The notes beneath the pieces were generated by a model. It saw nothing but the letters and a program-made list of their open reading frames with translations, searched no databases and had not been told where the DNA came from. The translations under genes were made by a program, and so were the position numbers. Of a stretch of DNA of 64,000 bases, positions 32,150-40,876 are shown one piece after another. The stretch lies in assembly GCA_963696315.1 (NCBI GenBank), contig CAVOJU010000048.1, forward strand, positions 19,659-83,658. Direction: 5' to 3'. This stretch comes from CAWKEY01 sp963696315 (GTDB lineage Bacteria; Pseudomonadota; Gammaproteobacteria; Methylococcales; Methylomonadaceae). Each line of letters opens with the position of its first letter. Positions within the stretch are counted from its first letter, which is position 1.

Positions 32150-32580
32150 GACTATGCCCGCTGCCACAGGCAAATCAACGCCGGCATTTTGCGTTTTGGC
32201 TCTTCGGTAAACGATCGCAAGTTATTATTTGCCGCGGAATGTAGTCTCTTTGCAGACCCTCTATCCCGGTGTTCAGGTGTTTATGAAATCCTGGGACACC
32301 AAGGGGATTATTGTTAATCTGCATGATCTTGATCTGGGCTTTATTGAAGGCCCGGTGAATTCGGTTGGTTTGCAGGCGTTTTAGGCATTAAAGAGGCTGT
32401 CAGGGCGGGGTTGGGTATTGGTTTTGCTTCCTCGTAAGCATTGCGTCATGAGAGCAAAGGACTGGCGACCCGGCTTATCAATCCGCCGGTCGGCTTGCTC
32501 TGGCAGTTGAATATCATCGTTCCCGGGCCAATCCTTCAATCGCCAGTTACCAAGGTGTTTTTGGAATTATGCGTTAAATG
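32150..32580 (+). pseudogene. LysR-family regulator, C-terminal fragment
   Basis: Shifted frames give YARCHRQINAGILRFGSS, SLQTLYPGVQVFMKSWDT, LDLGFIEGPVNS, AVRAGLGIGFAS and GLATRLINPPVGLLWQLNIIVPG, which together follow the LysR effector domain to its end. The first ~145 bases overlap in content with the other LysR fragment (about 13,110-13,262) at roughly three-quarters identity by eye, including a shared run around cagaccctctatcccggtgt. The two fragments face the same way and flank the RTX island. Confidence 0.6.
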
Positions 32581-32711
32581 AAAGTTTCCTGATGGTTTAG
32601 GAAACGCTATCACGCAGACTATTCCAGCATGAGAGGCACCCAACACAACAGGTTTCAGGATTTCTGCTGAGTGCCCTCGGCACACCGCCAGTTAGGGCAG
32701 GGCACCTTGCT

Positions 32712-33089
32712 TTATTTCACGAAACAGGATTTCTCTGCATAGGCTTCGGCTTCTTCAAGCCGTTTACGCAAATCCTTGGCCCGGGCAGGATCACGGAAAA
32801 CACCACCGCCTTCGCCAGGTAGCCGACGCAAGTAAGTAATGGTCTGGGCTGCTTCGTATTCTTCAAAAGTGAGTTTTTCAGCAATTTTGTCGACTTTACA
32901 GCCGCAGGCATATTGATTGATATAGTTGAGTCCGCCATGCTTGGCCACGCAATTCAACACATATTCAACGCGGTCCCGGGTGGGAAAGTCACTGACAAAA
33001 GTCTGTTCCTCAACCGGTTTTTCCGGGGTCGAGGTGCAGCCGGTGAGTGCGGCAAGCAAGGCAAAGCTGAGTAGATATTTATTGTTCAT
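32712..33089 (-). CDS. Small lipoprotein of unknown function
   Basis: The protein has 125 residues with a type II signal peptide (LLSFALLAALTGC; lipobox LTGC, Cys18). After a proline-rich linker, the body contains Cys-rich segments (VLNCVAKHGG, YACGCKVDKIAEKLTFEEYEAAQ) and GEGGGVFRDPARAKDLRKR. I do not recognise a named family. It sits between the LysR remnant and mobA on the opposite strand from mobA. It is intact, with normal codon use for the bacterial part. Confidence 0.7.
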   Translation of the reverse strand: MNNKYLLSFALLAALTGCTSTPEKPVEEQTFVSDFPTRDRVEYVLNCVAKHGGLNYINQYACGCKVDKIAEKLTFEEYEAAQTITYLRRLPGEGGGVFRDPARAKDLRKRLEEAEAYAEKSCFVK

Positions 33090-33433
33090 GGATGATTCTC
33101 TTATTGTTCCAGATTAGAAAGTGAAAAGCGGGTTCGGGATAGCAATCCTCTTGTGTTGACCCGCTTGGTTTTGACATGGCCTAAGCGCTTATGCACTAAC
33201 TGCAAAAACGGCGATGCGCTATAAAACTTCGTTCATTTTAACTGAAAACCGGTTCAGAATAGCCATGCCGCCAGGCAATTAAAGCTCCTTGTACAACCTC
33301 GTTCATTACCAATAAAAACCAAAAATTGAACTGGAACAAGTATATAGCTTGCAATACACAGCATGCTTGCGAGAATAATAAAACCTTTTGAGTATTTTTT
33401 GATCTCCAATGAAGGACGGCAAAGCTTAGCATT
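33090..33433. other. Intergenic region between lipoprotein and mobA
   Basis: These 344 bases lie between divergent genes. They are AT-richer near mobA. I see no RNA gene, no clear repeat and no strong promoter. A 67-codon hydrophobic minus-strand frame (33,441-33,238) overlaps the mobA start and is not convincing. Confidence 0.3.
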
Positions 33434-34030
33434 ATGAACAATCAAACAAAAGTAGCCGGAGTGATTCTGGCCGGCGGACTCGCCAGACGCATGAATAATC
33501 AGGATAAAGGTCTGATTTATTATAAAGGCCAGGCCATGATCAGTTATGCCATCGCGGCCATGTCGCCGGTAGTTGATCAATTGATCATCAATGCCAATCG
33601 TAATAGTGAACGCTACCAGCAATTTGGCTGGCCCGTTGTCGCCGATCAAACCGACAGTTTCGATGGGCCTTTGGCCGGTGTATTAACGGCGATGCTGCAG
33701 GTGGATGCCGATGTGCTGCTGGTGATGCCTTGCGACTCGCCATTGGTCAGTGCCGAACATTTGCAGAAATTGCTGGAGACGCGTGCAGCGCAGGATGCCG
33801 ATGTCGCCGTCGCTTTTGACGGCGAGCGCCTGCATCCGGTTTTCCTGGCGATAAAAACTGCCTTGCAAGACAGTCTGCAAGCCTATCTGTCCAGTGGCGA
33901 GCGCAAAATTGACCGCTGGCTGGAACAGCAGAACATGGTGACAGCCGATTTCAGCAATACACCGGAAATATTCATCAACATCAACACGATGACTGAGCTA
34001 TCTGCCCTGGAGGCCGAAGCGGATGAATAG
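33434..34030 (+). CDS. mobA: Molybdenum cofactor guanylyltransferase MobA
   Basis: MobA attaches GMP to molybdopterin to make the bis-MGD cofactor used by enzymes such as FdsA. The 198 residues show the nucleotidyltransferase start GVILAGGLARRMNNQDKGL with its glycine-rich loop and lysine, then FDGPLAGVLTAM and the metal site MPCDSPLV. The end overlaps fdhD by 8 bases, so the two are coupled. Function and neighbour both point to formate dehydrogenase maturation; fdsBA lie 21 kb away across the RTX island. Confidence 0.93.
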   Translation: MNNQTKVAGVILAGGLARRMNNQDKGLIYYKGQAMISYAIAAMSPVVDQLIINANRNSERYQQFGWPVVADQTDSFDGPLAGVLTAMLQVDADVLLVMPCDSPLVSAEHLQKLLETRAAQDADVAVAFDGERLHPVFLAIKTALQDSLQAYLSSGERKIDRWLEQQNMVTADFSNTPEIFININTMTELSALEAEADE

Positions 34031-34862
34031 CGCGTATCAACCAGAAATGAGCAATGCGGGCCTCGGTTTTTCCAAACCGGCTGTTGCCATCGATGAGTAT
34101 GGCGAGGCGCGCGCTATTGAGCTGGTCGGCGAGCGCGCCTTAACGATTTATGTTGATAAACAGGAAATCGTCACCTTGATGACCATGGGTACGCATCCCG
34201 AACTATTGACGCTGGGTTATCTGAAAAATCAGGGCTTTTTTGAGGACATAGCCGAAATCAAGGTAGTGCAGGTGGACTGGGAAACCGAAGCGGTGGCGGT
34301 AGTCACCAACGCTCAAAACAGTGATTTCTCGCTGCAAATGGCGCAGCGCACCGTGACCACTGGCTGCGGGCAGGGCACCGTGTTCGGCCGCCTGATGGAT
34401 AAATTGAAAAACATCCGGCTGCCAATAAGCGCCATTAAACAATCCACGCTTTACGGCATGCTCAATGCCCTCAGAGAGCATAACGAAGTCTATAAAAAAG
34501 CCGGCGCCGTGCACGGCTGCGCCTTATGCAGCGGCAGCAGCATCGATTTTTTTGTGGAAGATGTCGGCCGCCATAATGCCGTCGACGCCATAGCCGGCTA
34601 TATGTGGCTCAATGATATTTCCGGGGCAGACAAGATTTTTTACACCACGGGACGCCTGACTTCGGAAATGGTGATCAAAGTCGCGCAAATGGGCATACCG
34701 GTATTATTATCGCGCTCCGGCGCCACGCAAATGGGTCTGGAAATGGCCAAACAATCCGGCGTTACGCTGATATCCAGAGCCAAAGGCAGGCATTTTCTGG
34801 TGTTAAACGGCGCCGAGCATGTTGAGTTTGATGCGAAGGAGCCGGGTTTAAAAGTCTCTTAA
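34023..34862 (+). CDS. fdhD: Formate dehydrogenase sulfurtransferase FdhD
   Basis: FdhD moves sulfur from IscS to the molybdenum cofactor to activate formate dehydrogenase. The 279-residue protein has the conserved VTTGCGQG and the catalytic CxxC as HGCALCSG (Cys166, Cys169), then DVGRHNAVDAIAG and GRLTSEMV. Coupled to mobA by overlap. Intact. Confidence 0.95.
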   Translation: MNSAYQPEMSNAGLGFSKPAVAIDEYGEARAIELVGERALTIYVDKQEIVTLMTMGTHPELLTLGYLKNQGFFEDIAEIKVVQVDWETEAVAVVTNAQNSDFSLQMAQRTVTTGCGQGTVFGRLMDKLKNIRLPISAIKQSTLYGMLNALREHNEVYKKAGAVHGCALCSGSSIDFFVEDVGRHNAVDAIAGYMWLNDISGADKIFYTTGRLTSEMVIKVAQMGIPVLLSRSGATQMGLEMAKQSGVTLISRAKGRHFLVLNGAEHVEFDAKEPGLKVS

Positions 34863-34866
34863 AGCC

Positions 34867-34948
34867 AGTAGCCCGTATGAAGGAACGCGGAATGCGGTAG
34901 AGCGATGACACGGTTACCCGTATTTCGTTACACTCCATACGGGCTACT
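34867..34948. repeat. REP-type repeat with 13-bp perfect inverted arms
   Basis: agtagcccgtatg at 34,867-34,879 pairs exactly with catacgggctact at 34,936-34,948. The ~56 bases between them (aaggaacgcggaatgcgg...) also resemble the dispersed gammaproteobacterial repeat of this type. It follows fdhD directly and may stop transcription. A decayed RAYT transposase is 2.7 kb upstream. Confidence 0.75.
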
Positions 34949-34969
34949 TGCTGCTTGATGCATAGGGGC

Positions 34970-35128
34970 ATGGGGATGAATGGGAATCGTGAAGAAATCA
35001 AAAAACAGCCAGAATATGAGCGAAGAAACCAGCAAGGTTAAATCATCCGAGCCTATCATCAGGTTCGGAGGGTCGCCTACCAGCGTGGCAACACCGCCGG
35101 TATCGGAAAGCAAGATAGTAGTAGTGCC
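34970..35128 (-). pseudogene. Fragment of a NhaD/ArsB-type ion transporter
   Basis: The minus strand encodes TTTILLSDTGGVATLVGDPPNLMIGS and a following hydrophobic stretch (LLVSSLIFWLFFDFFTIPI). The TGGVATLVGDPPN segment is the signature loop of NhaD/ArsB-type antiporters. Only ~50 residues remain, with no start or end, between the REP repeat and sorB. Confidence 0.55.
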
Positions 35129-35158
35129 GCCACAAGTTGGCTGCTGGAAAGGCGCCCA

Positions 35159-35434
35159 TTATTGACTGTAGTTTTGCGCCAGATAATCGATGATGATCTG
35201 TTTGTCGGCATCATTGATGGGTGCGCCCATCACCGCGATCATTTTGCCGACGGTTTTTTCCCAGCCGGCCCGATCCAGAATCGTGGCATGCTGGGTGATA
35301 TAGTCCAGGCTGTGGCACATGGCGCACTGCGCAACGACCTGATCTTTGCCTGGCCGGTTTTTCAAGACTATCTGGCTTTCCCCGGCTGTTGCCGTGGCGG
35401 CGAAAAACGATAACAACAAAAGCAGCGTTCGCAT
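35159..35434 (-). CDS. sorB: Small periplasmic c-type cytochrome, SorB-like
   Basis: The protein has 91 residues with a signal peptide (LLLLSFFAATATAG), one heme motif CAMCH (about residues 37-41) and a candidate axial methionine in AVMGAPIND. It starts 10 bases after the sulfite oxidase-like gene, so the pair matches SorAB, where SorB takes electrons from sulfite oxidation. The symbol rests on context and size; the cytochrome assignment itself is firm. Confidence 0.75.
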   Translation of the reverse strand: MRTLLLLLSFFAATATAGESQIVLKNRPGKDQVVAQCAMCHSLDYITQHATILDRAGWEKTVGKMIAVMGAPINDADKQIIIDYLAQNYSQ

Positions 35435-35444
35435 CCTATTCTCC

Positions 35445-36650
35445 TCAAGCCAGCTGTATGGTTATCTTCTGCACGGCGTTGTGGTGGTAACCCGAAGGAT
35501 TCGGGATCGGCTCCAGCGGCTGGCTGGCACCGGAACGGCTGGTCGCTCGCGCCATGATTTGGGATTTCCCAGGACGATTGGGTTCAAAGACACACTGCCA
35601 TTGGCGCCAGGAAAAGCGTCCGTAATCCTGCTTCAGTGCGGCCGGCTGCCAACTGGCGCCGCCATCCGTGGAAACTTCCACTTGCGCGATGCCATGGCCG
35701 CCATCCCAGGCGACGCCCTTGATCTCCATGGGCTTGTTTGCAGGCAGAGTCTGTCCATCAAGCAGGTTGGTGATCAATGAATTGACCAGCATCTCCGTGA
35801 TCGGCATAGTCGTTCCGGTTTCCTGTGAGCTGAATGGTTCGCCTGGAAAACGATCCTTGGGTATGCGGTAAGCCGTTTTCATCCAGAAGCCGTCGAAAGG
35901 CTTGGAGATAACATTGACCGCGGTCAGATGCTTCATCCAGTAAGTGGCGGTCCAGCCCGGAATGATCAGACGCGCGGGAAAGCCGTTCCAGTGCGGCAAG
36001 GGTTCGCCGTTCATTTCGAAGGCGATGAGGGTGTTTTCATCCAGCGCTTTCGCCAGCGGCAGGCTTTTGACAAAGTCCGGGGTTGTTTTCAATACACCGG
36101 AATCGGCTCCGTCCAGACTCACTTCCAGGGCAGACTTGCCGATGCCGGCCCCTGCAAGCACATCTTTCAGGCGAACGCCGCGCCAGCGCGCATTGCCCAT
36201 GGCGCCGGAACCCCACTGTATGCCGGGTACATTCGGTTCAAACAAGCCCCGCCGATTGCCGGAGCACAGACACAATGCGGCGATTTCGACGGCTTTGAAA
36301 TCCCTGCGCAAGTGTTCGAGGCTGAGTTCCAATGGCGTGCGAACGGCATCGCCGCCGACGCGCAGCCGCCAGTCCTCGGCTTTCACTTCGGGAATCACGG
36401 CGTGATGGTAGCGGACAAAGAAGCGATTATTGGGGGTAAACGGATCATCAAAATAATCGACCGGGGTTTCGTAATTGGGCGGCCGGTAGGTTTTTTTAAT
36501 CAGCGCCTCTTTGCCAGGGAGGGCATCCAGGATGTTAGATTTCTCCGTATCCGCAGCAGCTGCAAGGCCCGGTCGCTGCAGCAGGGATAGTCCGCCGAGT
36601 GCTGCCAGGCTGCCTGCGGCCTTCTTGATAAAGTGTCTTCTGTCGACCAT
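35445..36650 (-). CDS. sorA: Periplasmic sulfite oxidase-like molybdoenzyme, SorA-like
   Basis: The 401-residue protein opens with a Tat-type signal (DRRHFIKKAAGSLAALGG). The molybdopterin domain has ALCLCSGNRRGLF, where the second cysteine (CSGNRR) is the expected molybdenum ligand, then GARLIIPGWTATYWMKHL-type motifs and a C-terminal Ig-like dimer domain (VSTDGGASWQPA). Family members oxidise sulfite to sulfate and pass electrons to a cytochrome c; here the next gene is such a cytochrome. Other SUOX-fold substrates cannot be excluded. No selenocysteine or frame break. Confidence 0.85.
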   Translation of the reverse strand: MVDRRHFIKKAAGSLAALGGLSLLQRPGLAAAADTEKSNILDALPGKEALIKKTYRPPNYETPVDYFDDPFTPNNRFFVRYHHAVIPEVKAEDWRLRVGGDAVRTPLELSLEHLRRDFKAVEIAALCLCSGNRRGLFEPNVPGIQWGSGAMGNARWRGVRLKDVLAGAGIGKSALEVSLDGADSGVLKTTPDFVKSLPLAKALDENTLIAFEMNGEPLPHWNGFPARLIIPGWTATYWMKHLTAVNVISKPFDGFWMKTAYRIPKDRFPGEPFSSQETGTTMPITEMLVNSLITNLLDGQTLPANKPMEIKGVAWDGGHGIAQVEVSTDGGASWQPAALKQDYGRFSWRQWQCVFEPNRPGKSQIMARATSRSGASQPLEPIPNPSGYHHNAVQKITIQLA

Positions 36651-36689
36651 AAAATACCTACTCGGTTGGAATTGGGGCGTTGTTAACCT

Positions 36690-38115
36690 TTAATACAAAT
36701 GACCGGCTCCAGGCGGGCGACTTTTTTGGCCAGGCCGGCCTGGTCGAGCGACATCCACCACGGCACTGACATCTTTATAGGCTGAAGGCGCTTCTTCGGC
36801 GACGCCGCGCAGGGAAGGGCTGCGAATAATAATGCCTTGCGCCGCCAGTTCAGCCACCACGGTTTTGCCTTGCCATTGTTTGATCGCCTGGTGCCGGCTT
36901 AATGCCCGGCCTGCGCCATGACAGGCGGAACTGAATGAACGTTGTTCGGCGGCTTGGGTGCCGCAAAGCACATAAGAGCTGGTGCCCATCGAGCCGCCAA
37001 TCAGCACCGGCTGGCCGGTTTCGCGGTAGATGAGCGGCAACTCGGGATGCCCTGGCCCGAAAGCGCGCGTGGCGCCTTTGCGATGAATAAACACGTCTTT
37101 TTTCTGGCCGTTAATCGTATGCCGCTCCAGTTTGCAGGTGTTATGCGAGACATCGTATAACAGATCAAGCCGGGCGCCGGGAAAAACCGCCGCGACCGCT
37201 TGCCGTGTTAAATGGGTGATAATCTGACGATTGGCCAAAGCGCAGTTGATACCGGCGCGCATGGCGCCGAGATATTGTTTTCCTAAAGGCGAATCCAGCG
37301 GCGCGCAGGCCAGTTCCCGGTCCGGCAGTGCTATATGATATTGAGCGGCTGACATGGCCATGTCTTTTAAGAATTCGGTGCCGATCTGATGACCCAGCCC
37401 CCTGGAACCGCAATGAATGCTGATCACAATCGCGTCGATTTTTAAACCGAAGGTTTCAGCGACAACGGGATCAAAAATTTCAGCGACCCGTTGCACTTCC
37501 AGATAATGATTGCCCGATCCCAGCGTGCCCATTTCATCTTTTTGCCGCTCCCGGGCTTTGGCGGAAACGTATTGCGGTTCAGCACCCGCCATGCAGCCGT
37601 GCTCTTCAGTACGTTCCAGATCCTGATGTTTCACCATAGCCCTGCTCAAGCGCCCATTTTGCACCGCCGCGTAACATACCCAGCATGGCATCATGATTCA
37701 AATGCAGTTTCCCTTTACTGCCGACGCCGGCAGGAACGCTGCGAAACAATTCGTCCGCCAGAGCTTGTTTATGGCTTTGCAGGTCAGCCAGGGTCAGGCC
37801 GGTATGCAGCGTGCGCACGCCACAGGAAATGTCAAAGCCAACACCGCCGGCTGAGACGACGCCGCCTTGTTCAGGGTCAAAGGCCGCAACGCCCCCGATA
37901 GGAAAACCATAGCCCCAATGGGCGTCAGGCATGGCGTAAGCGGCTTCAACGATGCCGGGCAGGGCGGCCACATTGGTAATCTGCTGATACACTTTTTCAT
38001 CCATCGCCTGCAACAATTGCGCATCGGCATAGATAATGGCCGGTACGCGCATGGCGCCTTGGGCGGGAATCTCCCAGCAGGTTTCATCACGCTGAATAAA
38101 TTGCTTGATATCCAT
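36690..38115 (-). CDS. rtcB: RNA-splicing ligase RtcB, one frameshift
   Basis: RtcB joins 2',3'-cyclic phosphate and 5'-hydroxyl RNA ends with GTP and manganese. From MDIKQFIQRD (38,115) the protein has the metal site GVGFDISCGVRTL (Cys98). A shift near 37,637 joins ALEQGY to GMVKHQDLERTEEHG. Then follow the metal-binding LGSGNHYLEVQ, HCGSRGLGHQIG and YDVSHNTCKLE, and the guanylate-binding region near the end. The total of ~475 residues is normal. The break in an otherwise perfect gene looks like a sequence error. The archease gene lies 12 bases upstream. Confidence 0.9.
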
Positions 38116-38127
38116 GGTGCTTATCCT

Positions 38128-38562
38128 TTAAACGTCGACAATACATTGAGCCAGCCACAGGCCATCCGCTTGTTGATAGACCTGCAGTTCGGTAAACGTG
38201 GCGCCTTTGATTTCCACGGCAGGCTGATGTTTTTCCCGATCCACAGGCTCGCCCAGTGCGATGGCTGATAAGATGCCATGATCAATGGTGACCTGATAAC
38301 GCGAGAATACCAGGCCTTGAACCGCCATTTCGTAGATGAGTGCATTGATCCAGTCGACCAATAACAGCTCATGATCGGGTGCTGAACAGTGAATAAAGAC
38401 TGCTTTTTCTGCCAGAACCTGGGCAGGATCGGTGATGACGGCGGTCATGGCGATCGCGGCCTGTTCAAACGCCTGCGCCAGTGTAGGCGCAATGCCGCGA
38501 ATGCCAATGTCGGCATCGTGTTCGAAATGTTCCCAGTGCGGCGTCAGGGCGGATTGATTCAA
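38128..38562 (-). CDS. Archease, RtcB activator
   Basis: Archease helps RtcB turn over by promoting guanylylation. The 144 residues show the family start HWEHFEHDADIGIRGIAPTLAQAFEQAA, the centre ELLLVDWINALIYEM and the metal-binding acidic C-terminus (CIVDV). It is directly upstream of rtcB on the same strand, a known operon pair. Intact. Confidence 0.92.
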   Translation of the reverse strand: MNQSALTPHWEHFEHDADIGIRGIAPTLAQAFEQAAIAMTAVITDPAQVLAEKAVFIHCSAPDHELLLVDWINALIYEMAVQGLVFSRYQVTIDHGILSAIALGEPVDREKHQPAVEIKGATFTELQVYQQADGLWLAQCIVDV

Positions 38563-38736
38563 TGGCGGCTCGATCAGGTAGTAATTATTAAGGAATTTTA
38601 GGTGTTGGGCGGCAGTGGGTCATCGTCCAGAACATTTATAAACCATTTTGCTTTGAAAAGCAGGCTGTAAATGTAAACTCGCCATCCATGGCAAGGGATA
38701 CGCAGGTATCTTGTTGGCTTGCAGGGCTGTGAAACG

Positions 38737-40365
38737 CTAATAGATAATTTTCTGATCTTTCAGGGCGGCGTAAATATCATCAATTGAAAATTGCTCGCAA
38801 TCAAAACTCACATCCGACAATTCCTTGCTGCTATTGACGCACAAGCAAATCAGGCCGGCATTTTTAACGGCTTCAAGCAGACCTGGGGCAGCGGCTGTTT
38901 CCAGGACGGTTGTGGCATGGCCGTTATCAAATAATTTTCTTTCCAGTTGATAAGCCATGTCTTTGCCGCTTGCGCCGGTTAAGGCAATGGCGGTGGCTTT
39001 TTGGCTGAACCGCGCTGCGCGCTCTGCTGCGCTGACGGGTTGCTGAATTTCATCACCAATCATACCGGTAATCATGCCGGCGCCGACAGTACCGTTGCTC
39101 AGGCGATCAATGATGATGAATGAACCCGTGTATTTGCTGGCCTTGTAGGGATCAAAGACCACGGGCGCGCTGACCGAAACCGTGCAGGAGCCGATTTCAT
39201 TGAGTTTTAATTCACTGGCATCATGGTGCTCCAAAGTATTCACATCGATGCGGTGATGGATCATGGCTATGGAGCCAGGCACACTGCGGGTCGCCAGTTT
39301 GATCGTATATTGTCGCCCCGGCGTCATGGCTTTTTCTGCCATCCAGACGATGCTGGCTTTAAATTTGTCGGCAACGGTGGCCGGTGTCTTTTCCGCGCCG
39401 ATAATCATGTCGCCGCGGCTGACATCAATCTCGTCTTCCAGGGTCAGGGTGACCGCCATCGGTGGAAAGGCTTCGTCAAGTTCGCCGTCATACGTGACGA
39501 TGGCTTTGATTTTGCTGGATTTGCCGGAGGGCAGGGCGGTAATCCGGTCGCCTTTCTTGAACACGCCGGCCGCTACCGTGCCGCAAAAGCCGCGGAAATC
39601 CAGGTTGGGGCGGTTGACATACTGCACCGGGAAACGCGCGTCGATGAAATTGTGATCGCCGGCAATCTGGATGCTATTCAGCAGCTCCATCATCGGTTTG
39701 CCGGTAAACCAGGGCATGTTGGCGCTGGGGTTGACCACGTTGTCGCCGTCCAGCGCCGACATCGGGATAAAATGAATATCGTGCAAATCCAGGGTTTTTA
39801 CAAAGGCCAGATAGTCGTCTTTGATGGTGTTGAAGGTGTCTTCGCTGTAGTCGACCAGGTCCATTTTGTTGACGGCGACGATAACGTGCTTGATGCCCAG
39901 CAATGAGGCAATGAAACTGTGGCGTTTGGTTTGCGTTTGCACACCATAACGCGCATCAATCAGAATGACCGCCAGGTCGCAGGTGGACGCGCCGGTGGCC
40001 ATGTTGCGGGTGTACTGTTCGTGACCCGGGGTGTCGGCGATGATGAACTTGCGGGTCGAGGTCGAAAAATAGCGATACGCGACATCAATGGTAATGCCTT
40101 GCTCGCGCTCGGCTTGCAAGCCATCGACCAGCAAAGCCAGGTCGATCTTGCCGGCGCCGGTGGTGCCTGATTTGACGCTGTCGGCCTGAACGGCGGCCAG
40201 CTGGTCTTCGTAAATCATTTTTGAATCGTGCAGCAGGCGGCCGATCAGCGTGCTTTTGCCGTCGTCGACGTTGCCGCAGGTTAAAAAGCGCAGCAATTCC
40301 TTGCGTTCGTGTTCTGCCAGATAGGCGTTGATGTCGGTACTGATTAAATCGGATTGGTGGGACAT
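38737..40365 (-). CDS. cysN: Sulfate adenylyltransferase subunit 1 (CysN) with a degenerate CysC-like tail
   Basis: CysN is the GTPase that drives ATP sulfurylase. GTPase motifs are clear: GNVDDGKSTLIGRLL (31-45), DTPGHEQYTRNM and NKMDLVD. The 542 residues exceed the ~475 of a plain CysN. The extra tail (about 444-542) looks like APS kinase (QKATAIALTGASGKDMAYQLERKLFD), but the P-loop reads TGASGKD instead of GxxGxGKS/T and the rest is shortened, so kinase activity is unlikely. The partner CysD lies upstream with one small gene between. Confidence 0.92.
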   Translation of the reverse strand: MSHQSDLISTDINAYLAEHERKELLRFLTCGNVDDGKSTLIGRLLHDSKMIYEDQLAAVQADSVKSGTTGAGKIDLALLVDGLQAEREQGITIDVAYRYFSTSTRKFIIADTPGHEQYTRNMATGASTCDLAVILIDARYGVQTQTKRHSFIASLLGIKHVIVAVNKMDLVDYSEDTFNTIKDDYLAFVKTLDLHDIHFIPMSALDGDNVVNPSANMPWFTGKPMMELLNSIQIAGDHNFIDARFPVQYVNRPNLDFRGFCGTVAAGVFKKGDRITALPSGKSSKIKAIVTYDGELDEAFPPMAVTLTLEDEIDVSRGDMIIGAEKTPATVADKFKASIVWMAEKAMTPGRQYTIKLATRSVPGSIAMIHHRIDVNTLEHHDASELKLNEIGSCTVSVSAPVVFDPYKASKYTGSFIIIDRLSNGTVGAGMITGMIGDEIQQPVSAAERAARFSQKATAIALTGASGKDMAYQLERKLFDNGHATTVLETAAAPGLLEAVKNAGLICLCVNSSKELSDVSFDCEQFSIDDIYAALKDQKIIY

Positions 40366-40371
40366 GGTTTT

Positions 40372-40397
40372 AGGTTCAAGGTAATAGGTTCAAGGTA
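40372..40397. repeat. Short direct repeat upstream of cysN
   Basis: aggttcaaggta occurs twice (40,372-40,383 and 40,386-40,397), followed by further partial copies (caaggt). It lies in the leader of cysN. No function is evident. Confidence 0.5.
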
Positions 40398-40427
40398 CAA
40401 GGTCAGGTGCAAGTCAAGCCAAAAGAT

Positions 40428-40808
40428 CTATCGACACCACTGGCTTTCGCAGGGAACGCCATCAGGGCGCTCACCTTCTCTACCCCCATCCATTTTGGTA
40501 TTCGGGCAGTTATTTAAAAAAAAGGTGGCTTCTTCACAAGAAGACATCTGGGAGCAACGCGTTCTACCATCACAGTGATACCTTCCTTGCTTGGATTGCA
40601 CTGTGCCTTGAGCGTTTGTGGCATTTGATGCCCGCCGTAGCTGCTTCTCCCTAAGCGCCTCTACATCAATTAATTCATGTTCTTTGGTACTACAAGCAGT
40701 ATCTGAAAAAACAACATGTCCATTATTGTCTTTACATTTGTAGACGCCGCCATAACTGTAAGTTGCGAAAAAAAAGGACAATAAGATGATCAAAATATTA
40801 TGTAACAT
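40428..40808 (-). CDS. Exported DUF4124 / Excalibur-like cysteine-rich protein
   Basis: The 126-residue protein has a signal peptide (ILIILLSFFFATYSYGG) and the DUF4124 start VYKCKDNNGHVVFSDTAC. The C-terminal Excalibur-like calcium-binding pattern follows: CDGRTRCSQMSSCEEATFFL, then NTKMDGG and DGVPCESQWC. It is located between cysD and cysN on the same strand (69 and 62 bases from them), which interrupts a pair normally adjacent. Probably a periplasmic or envelope protein; no known link to sulfate activation. Confidence 0.75.
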   Translation of the reverse strand: MLHNILIILLSFFFATYSYGGVYKCKDNNGHVVFSDTACSTKEHELIDVEALREKQLRRASNATNAQGTVQSKQGRYHCDGRTRCSQMSSCEEATFFLNNCPNTKMDGGREGERPDGVPCESQWCR

Positions 40809-40876
40809 GTTTTATTTATTTTCAGATGGGTAAGAATCAATAGCCAGGTTTCTTCAAAAAACACGCAACACCTGCT

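Noticed and set aside
33238..33441. 67-codon hydrophobic frame on the minus strand before mobA
   Set aside because: It overlaps the mobA start, lacks a ribosome site and has no recognisable family.
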